In this document: piece by piece, positions 1 to 11,517 of the stretch | How the letters are laid out: every line of letters starts with the position of its first letter | How positions within the stretch are numbered: the stretch's first letter is position 1 | Source of the DNA: Mallotus nudiflorus | Taxonomy: Eukaryota; Streptophyta; Magnoliopsida; Malpighiales; Euphorbiaceae | Reading direction: 5' to 3' | Assembly (NCBI GenBank): GCA_947683625.1 | Contig: CANTUR010000680.1 | Location: forward strand, 1,037,001 to 1,101,000 | DNA: 64,000 bases | Position numbers and translations under genes: made by a program | The notes under the pieces: model-generated | What the model saw: only the letters and a program-made list of their open reading frames with translations | Databases searched by the model: none | Told to the model about the DNA's origin: nothing

Positions 1-2598
1 ATTATTAATATATTAAATTATATGTGTGTGGAGTATATTTAATGTGTGTGGGAGTTTATATTATTATAATATATAGTGTGATTATATATATATATATATA
101 CATATATACATAATATATAGTTTAAAAATCAAAAGTTTGCCAAATTACCGTTTTACCCCCGACTTACTCTCCTTCTTCCTGATCACCTTCCATCGCCGTT
201 CCACCTTCTGTCACGCTGTTTTATTCCCATCGGTGTGCCTCCTGGTGTGCCACCTTCTTCCTCAGCCTTCCTCGCTACCAGTAGCTCCCTATTTCGTCGT
301 GGTTTGGCCGGAATAAGCTTGAGTTGCCGAGACTCCTCTCACCGTCGTTCACAGTGTTTTTGGCCACCGTTTTTGACACCGCCGGTCTCTATCTTCTCCT
401 TGAGCTCCGATGAGTGTGATTCCAAGCTTTTTTTCACTTAAAATGGTCTAGATTTGCCTAGGTTTCGATTTTGTAATTTTGGCCTATTAGGGTTCTTGAT
501 TTTTTTGAGCTTTAATTTGATTGATTCATGAAAAATTCCTTCACAAACTTTGATCCTATTAGCTTATTCTTCTTGTGGGAATTTTTGTAGAATTTTTGGA
601 ATTTATTTTGATTTTTGGGTATTTTTGATTATTTTATTATTATTTTCTAATTTTTGAAAATTAATTAATTAATTAAATTATTAAATTGTGTCTTATGATA
701 AATATAGGTGTTGAGATGAATTATATAAATTTATTTGTAATTTTTTTGAATTTTTATGTATTTATTTTGAATTTATTTAGTTTATGTAATTTTCAGAAAA
801 TAGGGTTAATTATGTATTTAATTGAAATTAATTGGTTCATTGAGTATATTTATTGGTATTATTGAAACATATGTTGAGAAAATTAATTTTTTGCCATTAT
901 TTTATTTTTGGTGAATTTTTGGATTAATTTTAGTATATTTATATATATAGGGGTATTTTGGTAATTTTACCCTAAATTGGCTAAAAATGTAATTAAATTG
1001 ATTTTAATAGTTATTTAGGGTATAAAAATGATTTCTACAAATTATTTAGTATTTTTAACTTATTAAAACTATTTTTCGTAAATTATTTTCAATTATATAT
1101 ATAATATACGATTTTTCTAATAAAATGAGTTTTTATCGGTTTTTAAGGTGTTTTAGGGTTAATTACGTAATTTCTATTTATAAAATGTATTTTTAGTATA
1201 TAAGGGTATTTTCGGTATTTTTGTAAATATTCCATGAATTGTGGACCTTGGTCGGTGAATTGTAGTTTGGAGTCTGACCGAGGAATTATGGTTGTGTTTT
1301 GTGTTTATTTTTGAAGTGTGTTTCTTTGCAGGGCCGGCTCCACTCTTTGAGTAGAGAGATGTCCATTTTACATTTGGAGTGTGTTTCTTTGAGTAGTTTA
1401 CTTTTGGTTTATTTTTGGTATATTTTAAACTATATGTATGTTTTATTAATGAATTATGTTTAAAATGTTTTTAAGTATATTTCTAGTTTATTTTGTAGTT
1501 AAATTGAATTTATTTGACGTATGTATACTCGAAATATACCTGGTTTACTTTTGGTATATTTCTAGTATATATATGGTTTATGTTGCTATTTTATTTAAAT
1601 ACATGCATCATTTATTTGGGAATGTATGTTTTATATTTAATAATGAAGGATATCAATAGAACGTGCTACCTAGTGGGCAGCACTAGGACCGAGTACGTAG
1701 CGGTACGCCGATAGTATTTAGGCTATATTACTAACCTGTTTAAGGATATTGATTGGATTTGATTATTGGATGTGTGAGATGTGATTTGGGAGTGTGATTG
1801 TTGGAGCTCGGTTGACCAAGTGTCTCGGGGCCAATCACACTGACAGTCAGACTGTTGGATCTTGGTTGACTTAGTGTCTCAGGGCCAGTTAACTGTCCAA
1901 ATGGATCAAGTGATTATATTTGGAATAAGTGAGCCTGTATGGCTAGAGTGTTGTCTAACACTGTTTTGAGGTTGCGATATTCTGGGGTTCTATTTGATCC
2001 TTTATAAACAGTGATTTTAAATAAAAATATATAAAATGATTTTTTTTAATTGCATCCGTGTGTAATTGCTTGTATATATTTATTATATATACTGTTGATT
2101 GTGTGCATTGTCATTTAGTATGCATGTATATATATTATAGTAATTCACTCAGTGAGGTCTGACTCCCCTCCGTTGACTACTTTTCAGGAGAGTCATCTTC
2201 ATCAGACCTCAGTAGCCGACCTGTACGCTGGATTTCTTCTGCCCCGGCTTTATTATGTAAACTACTCACTTGAGTTTTATTTTATTAATCTAGACACTGC
2301 AGTAGTTATGGTCGATTGTGAGATTGTTGTATTATATTTGTATGAGATATGTACTCTAAATATTTGAACTGGATTTGTTTTAAAGATTTATTTATGTATA
2401 TGAGATTGAGTCGTTGATTTAAATCCCGTGATAGATTATTATTTAATTATTTATGATTTTATTTCCGCTGCACAATGTTTTAATTATGTTATTATTATTA
2501 TTGCATGTTTTATTTTTTTAAGGCTTGCTACAGGTTTAAGATTCGAAAGAATTCCCATTCTCTAGCGTCGGTTATGACCCCTATTTTGGGTCATGATA
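1..2598 (+). repeat. Family 1 LTR, copy X1, 5' end outside the window
   Basis: This is a long terminal repeat lacking its first ~380 bases at the window edge and ending in a mutated terminus (CATGATA where other copies have CGTGACA). It aligns end to end with 15093-17987. It contains the AT-rich stretches, the GC-rich block with the paired GGAGCTCGGTTGAC repeats near 1804-1900, and the AGGCTTGCTAC segment near the end, all shared with every other LTR here. About 299 bases net are missing near 1374-1395 compared with the second copy. No internal region follows. It appears to be an LTR inserted into the minus-strand element M. The left boundary and TSD cannot be seen. Confidence 0.85.
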
Positions 2599-2730
2599 TT
2601 AGAGAGGGGGGGGGGGGGGGGGGGTTTGGTACTGCACACTTTTTCTTAACTTTTTTTTTAACTTTATAATATAATATTTATTAAAAGCACAATTTAAATT
2701 AAAATATCTTCTCTCACCAGTACATATACA

Positions 2731-2785
<55 letters not shown>

Positions 2786-3186
2786 TAATAATCAATATTT
2801 TTATTAATACACTCACAAATATTAATAATTATTAAAACACTTATAAATTACTTAATTAACACCAATTGAATAAAATTATAATTAAACTTAAAAATCCACA
2901 TAATATATTAAAAATATATTCTAATAATTATTAAATGCATTAAAGTATTCCAAATACACTAATTGAATAAAATATTAATTAAAGCCCAATAATAATGTCA
3001 TGAATAATTAAATAATAATTAACACTAATAAATTCCAAAAATTTATTTTAACACTAATTAACTAAAATAATAATTAAAACTCAAAAATTCCTCCCAAATA
3101 TTTATACATATACTCTCTTAAATAATTACTTAACAATAAATTCCATAAAAATAATATTTAATTCAATAATCAATATACGGGTTACA
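2599..3186 (-). repeat. 3' LTR fragment of old element M, first copy
   Basis: Read on the minus strand, this starts TGTAACCCG at 3186, just after a polypurine tract, and is therefore the start of the 3' LTR of a minus-strand element. It is AT-rich and contains a TA dinucleotide run (about 2736-2781) and a run of 19 G (2606-2624). It is cut at 2598 by the X1 LTR. The same sequence occurs at 17988-18561, and the part beyond the TA run resembles 39744-39877 in the 5' LTR of M. Confidence 0.75.
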
Positions 3187-3320
3187 ATAATCTTCCCCCC
3201 TTATAAAAATTCATCCTCGAATTTTAAATAAAAAGAATTGAATACAAGAATTCATCGAGGAAAGAGGTAAGGGTAAGCCACTTGCATCTTAGCCTCAGTC
3301 TCCCACTTGTGCTTTTCCAC
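3187..3320 (-). pseudogene. pol: Extreme C-terminal end of M pol plus polypurine tract, first copy
   Basis: On the minus strand the segment reads like the last codons of a gypsy pol (the HTWETEAEM-type ending seen in A and B), with its stop at 3252-3254. A polypurine tract (AAGGGGGGAAGA on the minus strand, about 3192-3203) lies directly before the LTR start. The rest of pol is absent because element A begins at 3321. The last five bases, TCCAC, equal the TSD of element B, which is key evidence that this junction was duplicated. Confidence 0.75.
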
Positions 3321-6300
3321 TGTAATATCCCGTGTTTTTAAATATTTTTACACTGTACCGGGATATGCAGTGTTAATAATTTTTGCATATATATTACGAT
3401 ATTTTCATGAGTTGATATGCATTTAAACTCTATTTTAATTACTGTGTTTTATTTACAGTGCTTTACGTAATATTTTTCCGGGACTTGCATTTTCGGGGAA
3501 ATTTTCACGTAAATAATTTATTATTAATTATTTTAAATATATTTTCGGACTTGCATGAACTCATACGTATTTTTAAAATACTAAATAAAGCCTATGTGTG
3601 TAAATATTTATTTAATTAGGGTTTAATATATATTACCCTAATATTTTATTATTTGTTTATTAATTTATTGTTATTTAATTATTTTATTTATTATTAAATT
3701 ATTAAAATTATTTTTATTATTATTTTATTATTTTTTATTTCTTTCTTTTTCTTTTTTCTTTTTCTTTTCTTTTTCTTTTCTTTCTTTTTCTTTTTTTTCT
3801 TCTTCTTCTTCCTTCTCCCACGCCCGACTCCCTTCCCTCCCGCTGCAACTCCGGTCACCTACCGTCGGTGTGCCTCCCGGCTTGCCACCGTCGTTCCCAG
3901 TCATCCCCCGCCGCCAGCAGCCTCCTTCTCCAACGCCGGCAGCTCCTTTTTCTTCCTTTGGCCGAAACTTCTTCCCTTTGCCGTCGACCACGATTCCGAC
4001 CACCGTTTTCAACACCGCCGGTCTCTTTCTTCTCCTTGAGCTCCGGTGAGTGTGATTCTAGCTTTGGTTTGAGCTAAAATGGTCTAGAATTGCTTAGGTT
4101 TCAAATTTTCAATTTCGGTCACATTAGGGTTTTTGATTTTTTTGAGCTTCGAATTGATTGATTCATGAAAACTCACTTCACAAATGTTGATCCTAGTAGC
4201 TCAATCTACATGTATGAATTTTTGTGGAATTTTTGGAGATTTTTTGGATTTTTGGGTATTTTTGAATATTTTAATATTATTTTCTAATTTTTGGAAATTA
4301 ATTATTTAAATTATGAAATTGGGGTTTATGGTTAAATTAGGTGTTGAAATGAATTATAGGAATTTATTTGGAATTTTTATGAATTTCTAAGTATTTATTT
4401 TGAATTATTTGAGTTTATGTAATTTTGGGAAAATTAGGTTAAATGTGTTTTTATTTGAACTTAATTGGATAATTGGGTTTAATTATTGATATTATTGATA
4501 AATATGTTGAGAAAATTAATTTTGGATAATTGTATGATTTTTGGTGAATTTTTGAAGTAATTTAAGTATATTTATATATATAGGGGTATTTTGGTAATTT
4601 TACACAAAATTTGGTAAAAATGTAATTTAATTGGTTTTAATAGTTATTTAAGGTATAAAAATGATTTCTAAAAATTATTTAGTATTTTTAACTAATTAAA
4701 ACTATTTTTCGTGAACTATTTTCAATTATATATATAATATACGATTTTTCAAATAAAATGAGTTTTATCGGTTTTTATTGTGTTTTAAGGTTAATTATGT
4801 AATTTCTACTTATAAAATGAATTTCTATGTTGTAAGAATATTTTTGGTATTTTCAGAATTATTCTGTGTTTGTGGACCACCGGTCGGTGGACTGTCGTTT
4901 GGAGTCCGACCGTGGGATTTTGATTGTGCCTTGTGTAGTTTTTCAAAGTGTGTTTCTTTGCAGGGTCGGCTCTACTCTTTTGAGTAGAGAGATGTCCGTT
5001 TTACAGGGGAGGTTCTGCCAAATTTTTAGTAGAATTCTCGTAAAACGTGATGTCCAGTCGAACCCTAATTCTGTTTCCGTATTTAAATACTCTAGATCGA
5101 ATTCTAGGATTTCTGTTAGGGTTATTCTGATGTCGATTATTTATTTCTTGTTTAGTTGCGCCGAGACCGAGGGCTAGTGGACCAGGCCCGTCGGACCCGT
5201 CTCGTGGAGCGCACTAGTTGAGTTACTATACTATATATATATATGCTTAGGATGCATGATCTAGAAATGCATGTTTTATGTTGATTAAATATGCATAAAT
5301 AATTTGATTATTTCTTAAGTTTATATTAAATATATTTTTGGTTTATTTTTGGTATATATTAAATTATATGCATGTTTTGTAAATAAAATATATTTAAAAT
5401 GTTTTTAAATATATTTCTAGCTTATTTTATAATTTGATTGAATTCATTTGACATATATATACTCGAAATATACCTGATTTACTTTTGGTATATTTCTGGT
5501 ATATATATGGTTTATGTTGTTATTTTATTGAACTTCATGCATCATTTATTTTTATGAATGGTTGATTTATATTATTAATGAAGGATATCAATAGAACGTG
5601 CTACCTAGTGGACAGCACTAGGACCGAGTACGTACCGGTACGCCTATAGTATTTAGGCTATAATACTAACTTATTTGTGGATATTGATTGATTATGATTA
5701 TTTTATGTGTGAGATGTGGTTTGTGGGTGTGATTGCTGGAGCTCGGTTGACCAAGTGTCTCGGGGCCAATCACACTGGCAGTCAGACTACTGGAGCTCGG
5801 TTGACTTAGTGTCTCGGGGCCAGTCTACTGTCTAAATGGATTAAGTGGATATATTTGGAATAAGTGAGCCTGTATGGCTAGAGTGTTGTCTAACACTATT
5901 TCCGAGGTTGCGATATTCTAGGGTTCTATGTGATCCTTCATAAAAGATGATTTTCAGATAAAATATATAAAAATGATTTTATTGCATCTGTGTGTAATTG
6001 CCTGTATATACATATTAGATATATACTGTTGACTGTATGCATTATCATTTAGTGTGTATGTATATATATTATAGTAATTCACTCAGTGAGGTCTAACTCC
6101 CCTCCGTTGACTATTTTTCAGGAGAGTCAACTTCTTCAGACCTCAATAGCAGGTCGATACGCTGGATTTCTTCCGCCCTGGCTTCTTTGTGCAAATTATC
6201 TACTTGAGTCTTATTTATTTTATCTAGACACTGCAGTAGTTGTGAATTAAAGTATTGGATTTCATGTATTTTTTTTAAAGAGATGTATTATATTGAAACT

Positions 6301-6522
6301 GGATTTGTATTAAAAGATTATATATATATGTGATGAGGTTTGATTCAAATCCAGTGATGAAACTGTTATTATTATATTTATGATTTTTATTTCCGCTGCA
6401 TATTATATGATTATTGTTATTATTGCATGATTTATTTTATTTTTAGGCTTGCTACGGGTTCCGGATTCAAAAGAATTCCCGTTCCCTAGCGCCGGTCATG
6501 GCCCCTGTTTTGGGTCGTGACA
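3321..6522 (+). repeat. 5' LTR of element A, B subtype
   Basis: This 3,202-base LTR runs from TGTAATATCCCG to GGGTCGTGACA and is nearly the same as 18696-21911. A CT-rich tract (about 3737-3819) sits where other family 1 LTRs carry a TATA-rich stretch. The order of conserved blocks is: terminal inverted repeat, U3 hairpin, CT tract, GC-rich leader, donor-like CCGGTGAGT, AT-rich stretch, acceptor-like TTTCTTTGCAG, hairpin block, second AT-rich stretch, paired 42-base repeats, acceptor-like TTTTTCAG, and a final AGGCTTGCTACGGG block. Confidence 0.93.
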
Positions 6523-6526
6523 AAGT

Positions 6527-6538
6527 TGGTATTAGAGC
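6527..6538 (+). promoter_or_regulatory. Primer-binding site of element A (initiator tRNA-Met)
   Basis: TGGTATTAGAGC lies four bases after the LTR end and differs at one position from TGGTATCAGAGC, the known complement of plant initiator tRNA-Met used to prime reverse transcription of many plant retrotransposons. The mismatch is a C-to-T change. Confidence 0.9.
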
Positions 6539-6719
6539 AGAGTTCTGTGTCAGGGCTTAGTTATGTGAGTTGTGGCCCTAGTTTTAAAGTTGTGTTTTCT
6601 ATTGAACTAATGCAGTGTATTAGGTTCGAGTACGTCTTGATAAGTATTCCTTGCCTTAGTTTTCTGCGTTATTCCTCCATTGTCTATTTTGTCTGAATCT
6701 TTCCGTTTGTCTTTTCAGT

Positions 6720-7849
6720 ATGAGGAGGCGAGCGCGTGTCGCTCCACCGGTCGTTGAGGCCGAGGATGATGAGTCTTTTCAGGATGAGGTTTTACCTCCT
6801 AAGCAGCCAGTTAGACGTAGAGGTCGTGGCAGAGGTAGACCTCGAGGAGCGGCAGGTCGCCATAGGCAGAGAGAGTTACAGGACGAGGAGCCTGTAGAGC
6901 CTGAGTTTGATGTTCCTGTTCCTCCAGTTGTTCAGCCTGTTCAGCCTGCCTATCAGCAGGGTATGTCTGACCCTGAGGCAGCTTTGTTCAATGCCCGAGT
7001 TGGCAGGATTGCGTTTGATGGTACTTCTGATCCGATAGATTTTCTGCATGCGATCGAGACTAGGACTCGGACTGCTCATACTGAGTATCAACGGATCATG
7101 ATCGTTGAGTTATCTGTCGAGGGACCAGCTCTAGATTGGTTCATTCAGATGATCCAGCCTTATATGATGACGATGACCTGGGCTCAGTTCAGAGAGCGAT
7201 TTATGAGGAGATTCTGTCCAGAGCCTCTTCGTTTGAGCTATCGTCTTCGTTTGACCAGTAGTTCTCGTGGAGATCGATCTGTAGAGGAGTATACCTGAGA
7301 GTTTCTTCGTCTGGGTAGATATGTTGAGGATCTGATGCGAGATCAGTATTTCGCAGTCACTACGTATGTTATCGATTTAGGTTCTGCTTTTGCTGGTATG
7401 CCTACAGCAGGTCTTACTCTGGAGTCTGTGATTGAGTTAGCTAAGGAGATTGAGCTGAGGCTAGTTAGGCAGGGAGTGATGCCTGATTATTACCAGCTAG
7501 GAGTTCAATCGAGTGGATTGCAGGCTACTCCATATTCAAGTTTTCATGTTGGTTCGAGTAGTCAGCAGCGAGGTCCGACTCAGCAGAGTCAGAGATAGCA
7601 GCAGCGAGTGCATCAGAGCAGTAGACATGGCCATGGAGGTCAGTGTAGATCGTTCAGATTCGGTCAGGTGCTTCGAGCAGCAGTAGTCGTCGTAGTTCTG
7701 GATCAGCGGCCAGTGTTTGCCAGACTTGCGGTAGAGTCCATCAGGGACCGTGTTATCTGACACCACTGACATGCTTCAGATGCGGGCAGACAGGACATTT
7801 TGCCAGATCGTGTCCTTATTCCGGTTATCAGCAGTAGCAGATTCCGTGA
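6720..7849 (+). pseudogene. gag: Gag of element A, broken by stops and a frameshift
   Basis: The reading frame opens with ATG at 6720. A basic, Arg/Gly-rich N-terminus (about residues 1-55) is followed by a Gln/Pro stretch and then the Ty3-type gag core with DWFIQMI and TWAQFRERF (7132-7200). A Cys-rich end follows with a CX2CX4HX4C zinc knuckle at 7772-7813, expected to bind RNA in the capsid particle. Damage: TGA at 7296 (CGA in copy B), TAG at 7596 (CAG in B), a one-base shift near 7661-7670 also present in B, then TAG at 7835 and TGA at 7847. Most stops are C-to-T changes. Gag and Pol share one frame after the shift, so the original was probably a single polyprotein. Not functional as it stands. 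Confidence 0.88.
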
Positions 7850-10800
7850 TTCCCACAGCAGTCGATTGCTAGTGCTGCACCCGTGCCATTTCAGTTGCCA
7901 CTAGCTCAGCATCAGAGTTCCACTCAGTTTGTTCCACATCAGAGTCGTGGTAGAGGTACTAGAGGAGGTGCCAGAGGTGTTGGCCAGGCTTCTACCAGTC
8001 AGCAGGGAGGTAGAGGTCAGGCCAGAGTCTTCCATCTGACTCAGCAGGATGCTCAGGCATCTAATGCAGTCCTGGCAGGTATTATTTCTGTTTGTTACCT
8101 GGATGCATGGGTTTTGTTTGATCCGGGTGCCACGCATTTGTTTGTTTCTCCTGTTTTTGCTTCTAAATCTTGTTGGCAAGCTTCGAGGATGGCTTTTCCT
8201 TTGTCTGTTACCACTCCTTTGAGCGATTCCTTGGACACCGATATTGTTCCTTCTGGTTGTCCAATTCTCATGGGAGATAGAGAATTACCTGCTGATTTGA
8301 TCTTGTTGGATGTGATGGAGTTTGATGTTATTTTGGGAATGGATTGGTTATCTCAGCACTTCACCATGGTAGATTGCAGGAATAAGGAGGTGACTTTTAG
8401 AATTCCTGGTGAAGAAGATTTTAAGTTTGTTGGTGATAGGAGTTCAACACCTCAGAATCTTATTTCTGTTATTATGGCTAGGAAGTTATTGAGGAAAGGT
8501 TGTCAGGGATATTTGGCATTGGTCAGGGATACTTCAGTGGAGAAGTTGTCACTCACAGATGTTCCTGTTGCTTGTGAGTTTCCTGATGTTTTTCCCGAGG
8601 AGTTGCCAGGTTTACCACCTCACAGAGAGATTGAGTTCTGTATAGATGTGGTACCAGGTACTACTCCTATATCTATGCCACCCTATCGAATGGCTCCTGC
8701 AGATTTGAAAGAGCTGAAGTAACAATTGCAAGAGTTGTTGGATAAAGGTTTCATTAGACCTAGTGTTTCTCCTTGGGGTGCACCAGTCTTGTTTGTGAAG
8801 AAGAAGGATGGTACCCTGAGACTGTGCATTGACTACAGAGAGTTGAATAAGGTGACAGTGAAGAACAAGTATCCTCTCCCGAGGATAGATGATTTGTTTG
8901 ATCAGTTACAGGGTGCACAGTTCTTTTCTAAGGTTGACTTGAGGTCGGGTTATCATCAGCTGCGGATTAGTGAAGCCGATATTCCTAAGACAGCATTCCG
9001 CACTAGATATGGTCATTATGAGTTTCTGGTGATGTCTTTTGGTTTGACTAATGCACCAGCAGCTTTTATAGATCTGATGAACAGAGTATTCAGACCGTAT
9101 ATGGATCAGTTTGTAGTAGTCTTCATTGATGATATACTGGTATATTCGAGGAGTATGGAAGAGCACGTATATCACTTGAGGATTGTACTACAGACATTGA
9201 GAGATCATCAGCTTTATGCTAAATTCTCGAAGTGTGATTTCTGGATGGAGAGTGTTTCTTTTCTTGGACACGTAGTGTCTAAAGAAGGTATTCAGGTTGA
9301 TCCACAGAAGGTTGAGGCAGTATCTGAATGGCCTAGACCTACTTCTGTCACAGAGATTCAGAGTTTTCTGGGTTTAGTCGGGTATTATAGGCGGTTTGTG
9401 CAGGATTTTTTCAGGATAGCAGCCCCTATGACTCGCTTGACTCAGAAGAACGTTAGATTCGAGTGGTCAGAAGCTTGTGAGAACAGTTTTCAATTATTGA
9501 AGGAGAAGTTGACCACAGCGCCAGTATTAGCTTTGCCTAATAGTGTGGATAAGTTCACAGTTTACTGTGATGCCTCTAGAATTGGTCTTGGTTGTGTGTT
9601 GATGCAGAATGGAAGGGTGATAGCCTATGCTTCGAGGCAGTTGAAGAAGCATGAGCATAACTATCCTACACATGATCTAGAGATGGCTGCAGTGATCTTT
9701 GCTTTGAAGATTTTGAGACATTATTTGTACGGGGTGACTTGTGAGATATTTACTGATCACAAGAGCCTTAAGTACATTTTTCAGCAGCGAGATCTGAATT
9801 TGAGGCAGAAAAGATGGTTGGAACTGTTGAAGGATTATGATTGCGAGATTCTTTACCATCCGGGTAAAGCTAATGTGGTAGCAGATGCCTTGAGTAGGAA
9901 GTCCTCAGGTAGTCTTGCTCACATCAGTGTTGAGAGGAGACCATTGATCCAGGAGTTGCATTTGTTGGTGGATCAAGGTCTGATGATGAAGATTAGTAGA
10001 TCAGGTGGACTGTTAGCTCAGTTTAAAGTACGATCTGTACTAAGGGATAGGATTAAAGCAGCTCAGAGCCGAGATCCTATTCTGGAAGAGCTTGTAGAGA
10101 ATGTTCGAGCAGGGAAGTTCACTGATTTCACACTTGATGATGATGGTGTGTTGTGGATCAGTGGTAGATTGTGTGTTCCTGATGTGGATGATTTGAGAGA
10201 AGAGATTTTAGAAGAAGCACATTCTACAGCCTACAGCGTTCATCCGGGTGTTACTAAGATGTACCACAGTATCAGAGATTTATACTGGTGGGATGGATTG
10301 AAGAAAGATGTGGCTGATTATGTTGCTAAGTGCTTGACGTGTCAGCAAGTGAAAGCCGAACATCAGAAGCCTTCTGGGAAGCTTCAGCCTCTTCCTATTC
10401 CCGAGTGGAAGTGGGAAAGGATAGCTATGGATTTTGTGGTCGGTTTACCTCGTTCGAAGGATGGATACGACTCCATCTAGGTGATTGTAGACAGGTTGAC
10501 GAAGTCTCCACATTTCTTGCCTGTGAAAGCCACATATCCAGTTGCTAGATTGGCGAAGTTGTATGTGAAGCATATTGTGTGCCTTCATGGAGTACCTGTG
10601 TCCATTGTGTCAGATAGAGGTTCGGTGTTTACTTCTCGTTTTTGGCAGAAGTTGCAGGAAGCGATGGGCACTAGGTTGGATTTTAGTACTGCTTTTCATC
10701 CTCAGACATATGGTCAGTCTGAGAGGATGATCCAGACACTGGAAGATATGTTGAGGATGTGTGTCTTGGATTTGGGAGGTAGCTGGGATGATCATTTGCC

Positions 10801-11470
10801 ACTTGTTGAGTTTGCATATAATAACAGCTACCATAGCAGTATTGGCATGACACCATATGAGGCATTATATGGAAGGAAGTGTAGATCCCCGTTGAGTTGG
10901 GATGAGATTGGTGAGAGAGCTTTGACTGGACCAGAGACGGTTCAGGATGCTGCAGAGAAAGTCGTCGTGATCAAGCGCAGATTAGAGACCACAGTTAGCA
11001 GACAGAAGAGTTATGCGGACCCTTGGCGCAGAGATGTGGAGTTTCAGGTTAGAGATTTCATTTTTCTGAAAGTATCTCCGATGAAGGGTGTGATGAGATT
11101 TGGCAGAAAGGGTAAGTTAGCACCGAGATACATTGGACCGTTTGAGATTCTGGAGAGAGTTGGCACTATTGCATATCGGTTGGATTTGCCTCCGAGTATG
11201 TCACAGGTGCATCCAGTATTTCATATCTCGATGTTGAGGAAGTATATCTTAGATCCTTCACACGTGTTGCAACCTGACAGTGTGGAAGTGAGTGAAGATT
11301 TGACATTTGTGGAAGAACCTGTGGTGATCGTTGATTATCAAGTTCGACAGTTGCGATCGAAGCAGATTCCGATGGTCAAGGTTCTGTGGCGCAGCGATAG
11401 AGTTGAAGAGCATACGTGGGAGACTGAAGCTGAGATGCGAGCTTCTTACCTGTATCTCTTTCCTTCTTGA
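7850..11470 (+). pseudogene. pol: Pol of element A: protease, reverse transcriptase, RNase H, integrase
   Basis: One frame runs from 7850 to the stop at 11468-11470 with two in-frame stops: TAA at 8720 (GAA in B) and TAG at 10478 (TGG in B). Domains in order: aspartic protease with DPGATH at 8120; reverse transcriptase with the catalytic FIDD at 9122-9133; RNase H with YCDAS and FTDHKSL (about 9560-9780) ending in ADALSRK; integrase with an HHCC zinc site (about 10231-10345) and the D,D,E residues within DRLTKS, SDRGS and QSER (about 10487-10730). The C-terminal tail with VKVLWRS and EHTWETEAEM (about 11377-11440) resembles the weakly conserved chromodomain of Tekay/Del chromoviruses; that clade is my inference. 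Otherwise this is the best preserved Pol in the window. Confidence 0.92.
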
Positions 11471-11504
11471 TCTTGTTTTCTGGAATTTGGGGACGAATTC
11501 TTGT

Positions 11505-11516
11505 AAGGGGGGAAGA
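11505..11516 (+). promoter_or_regulatory. Polypurine tract of element A
   Basis: AAGGGGGGAAGA lies one base before the 3' LTR start. It is the expected primer site for plus-strand DNA synthesis and fixes the LTR boundary at 11518. Confidence 0.9.
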
Positions 11517-11517
11517 C

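Noticed and set aside
3868..4077. Open frames in the GC-rich LTR leader (also 235-441, 15325-15531, 19255-19464, 32942-33148, 51496-51792) with a shared C-terminal end
   Set aside because: They recur because the LTR recurs, vary in frame and start, run over the candidate donor site, and encode no known domain. More likely leader exon sequence than protein.
4778..5177. Open frames of about 70-130 codons across candidate acceptor 1 (also 20165-20563, 33817-34188)
   Set aside because: Low-complexity AT-rich translation joined to the hairpin block; broken in several copies; no codon-type conservation.
6527..6538. A tRNA gene near the LTR ends
   Set aside because: Only a 12-base complement of the tRNA 3' end is present; no cloverleaf sequence.
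7901..8179. Minus-strand frames of 60-160 codons over gag-pol (also 22886-23568, 24295-24564, 25998-26183)
   Set aside because: Shadows of the plus-strand polyprotein; no domains.
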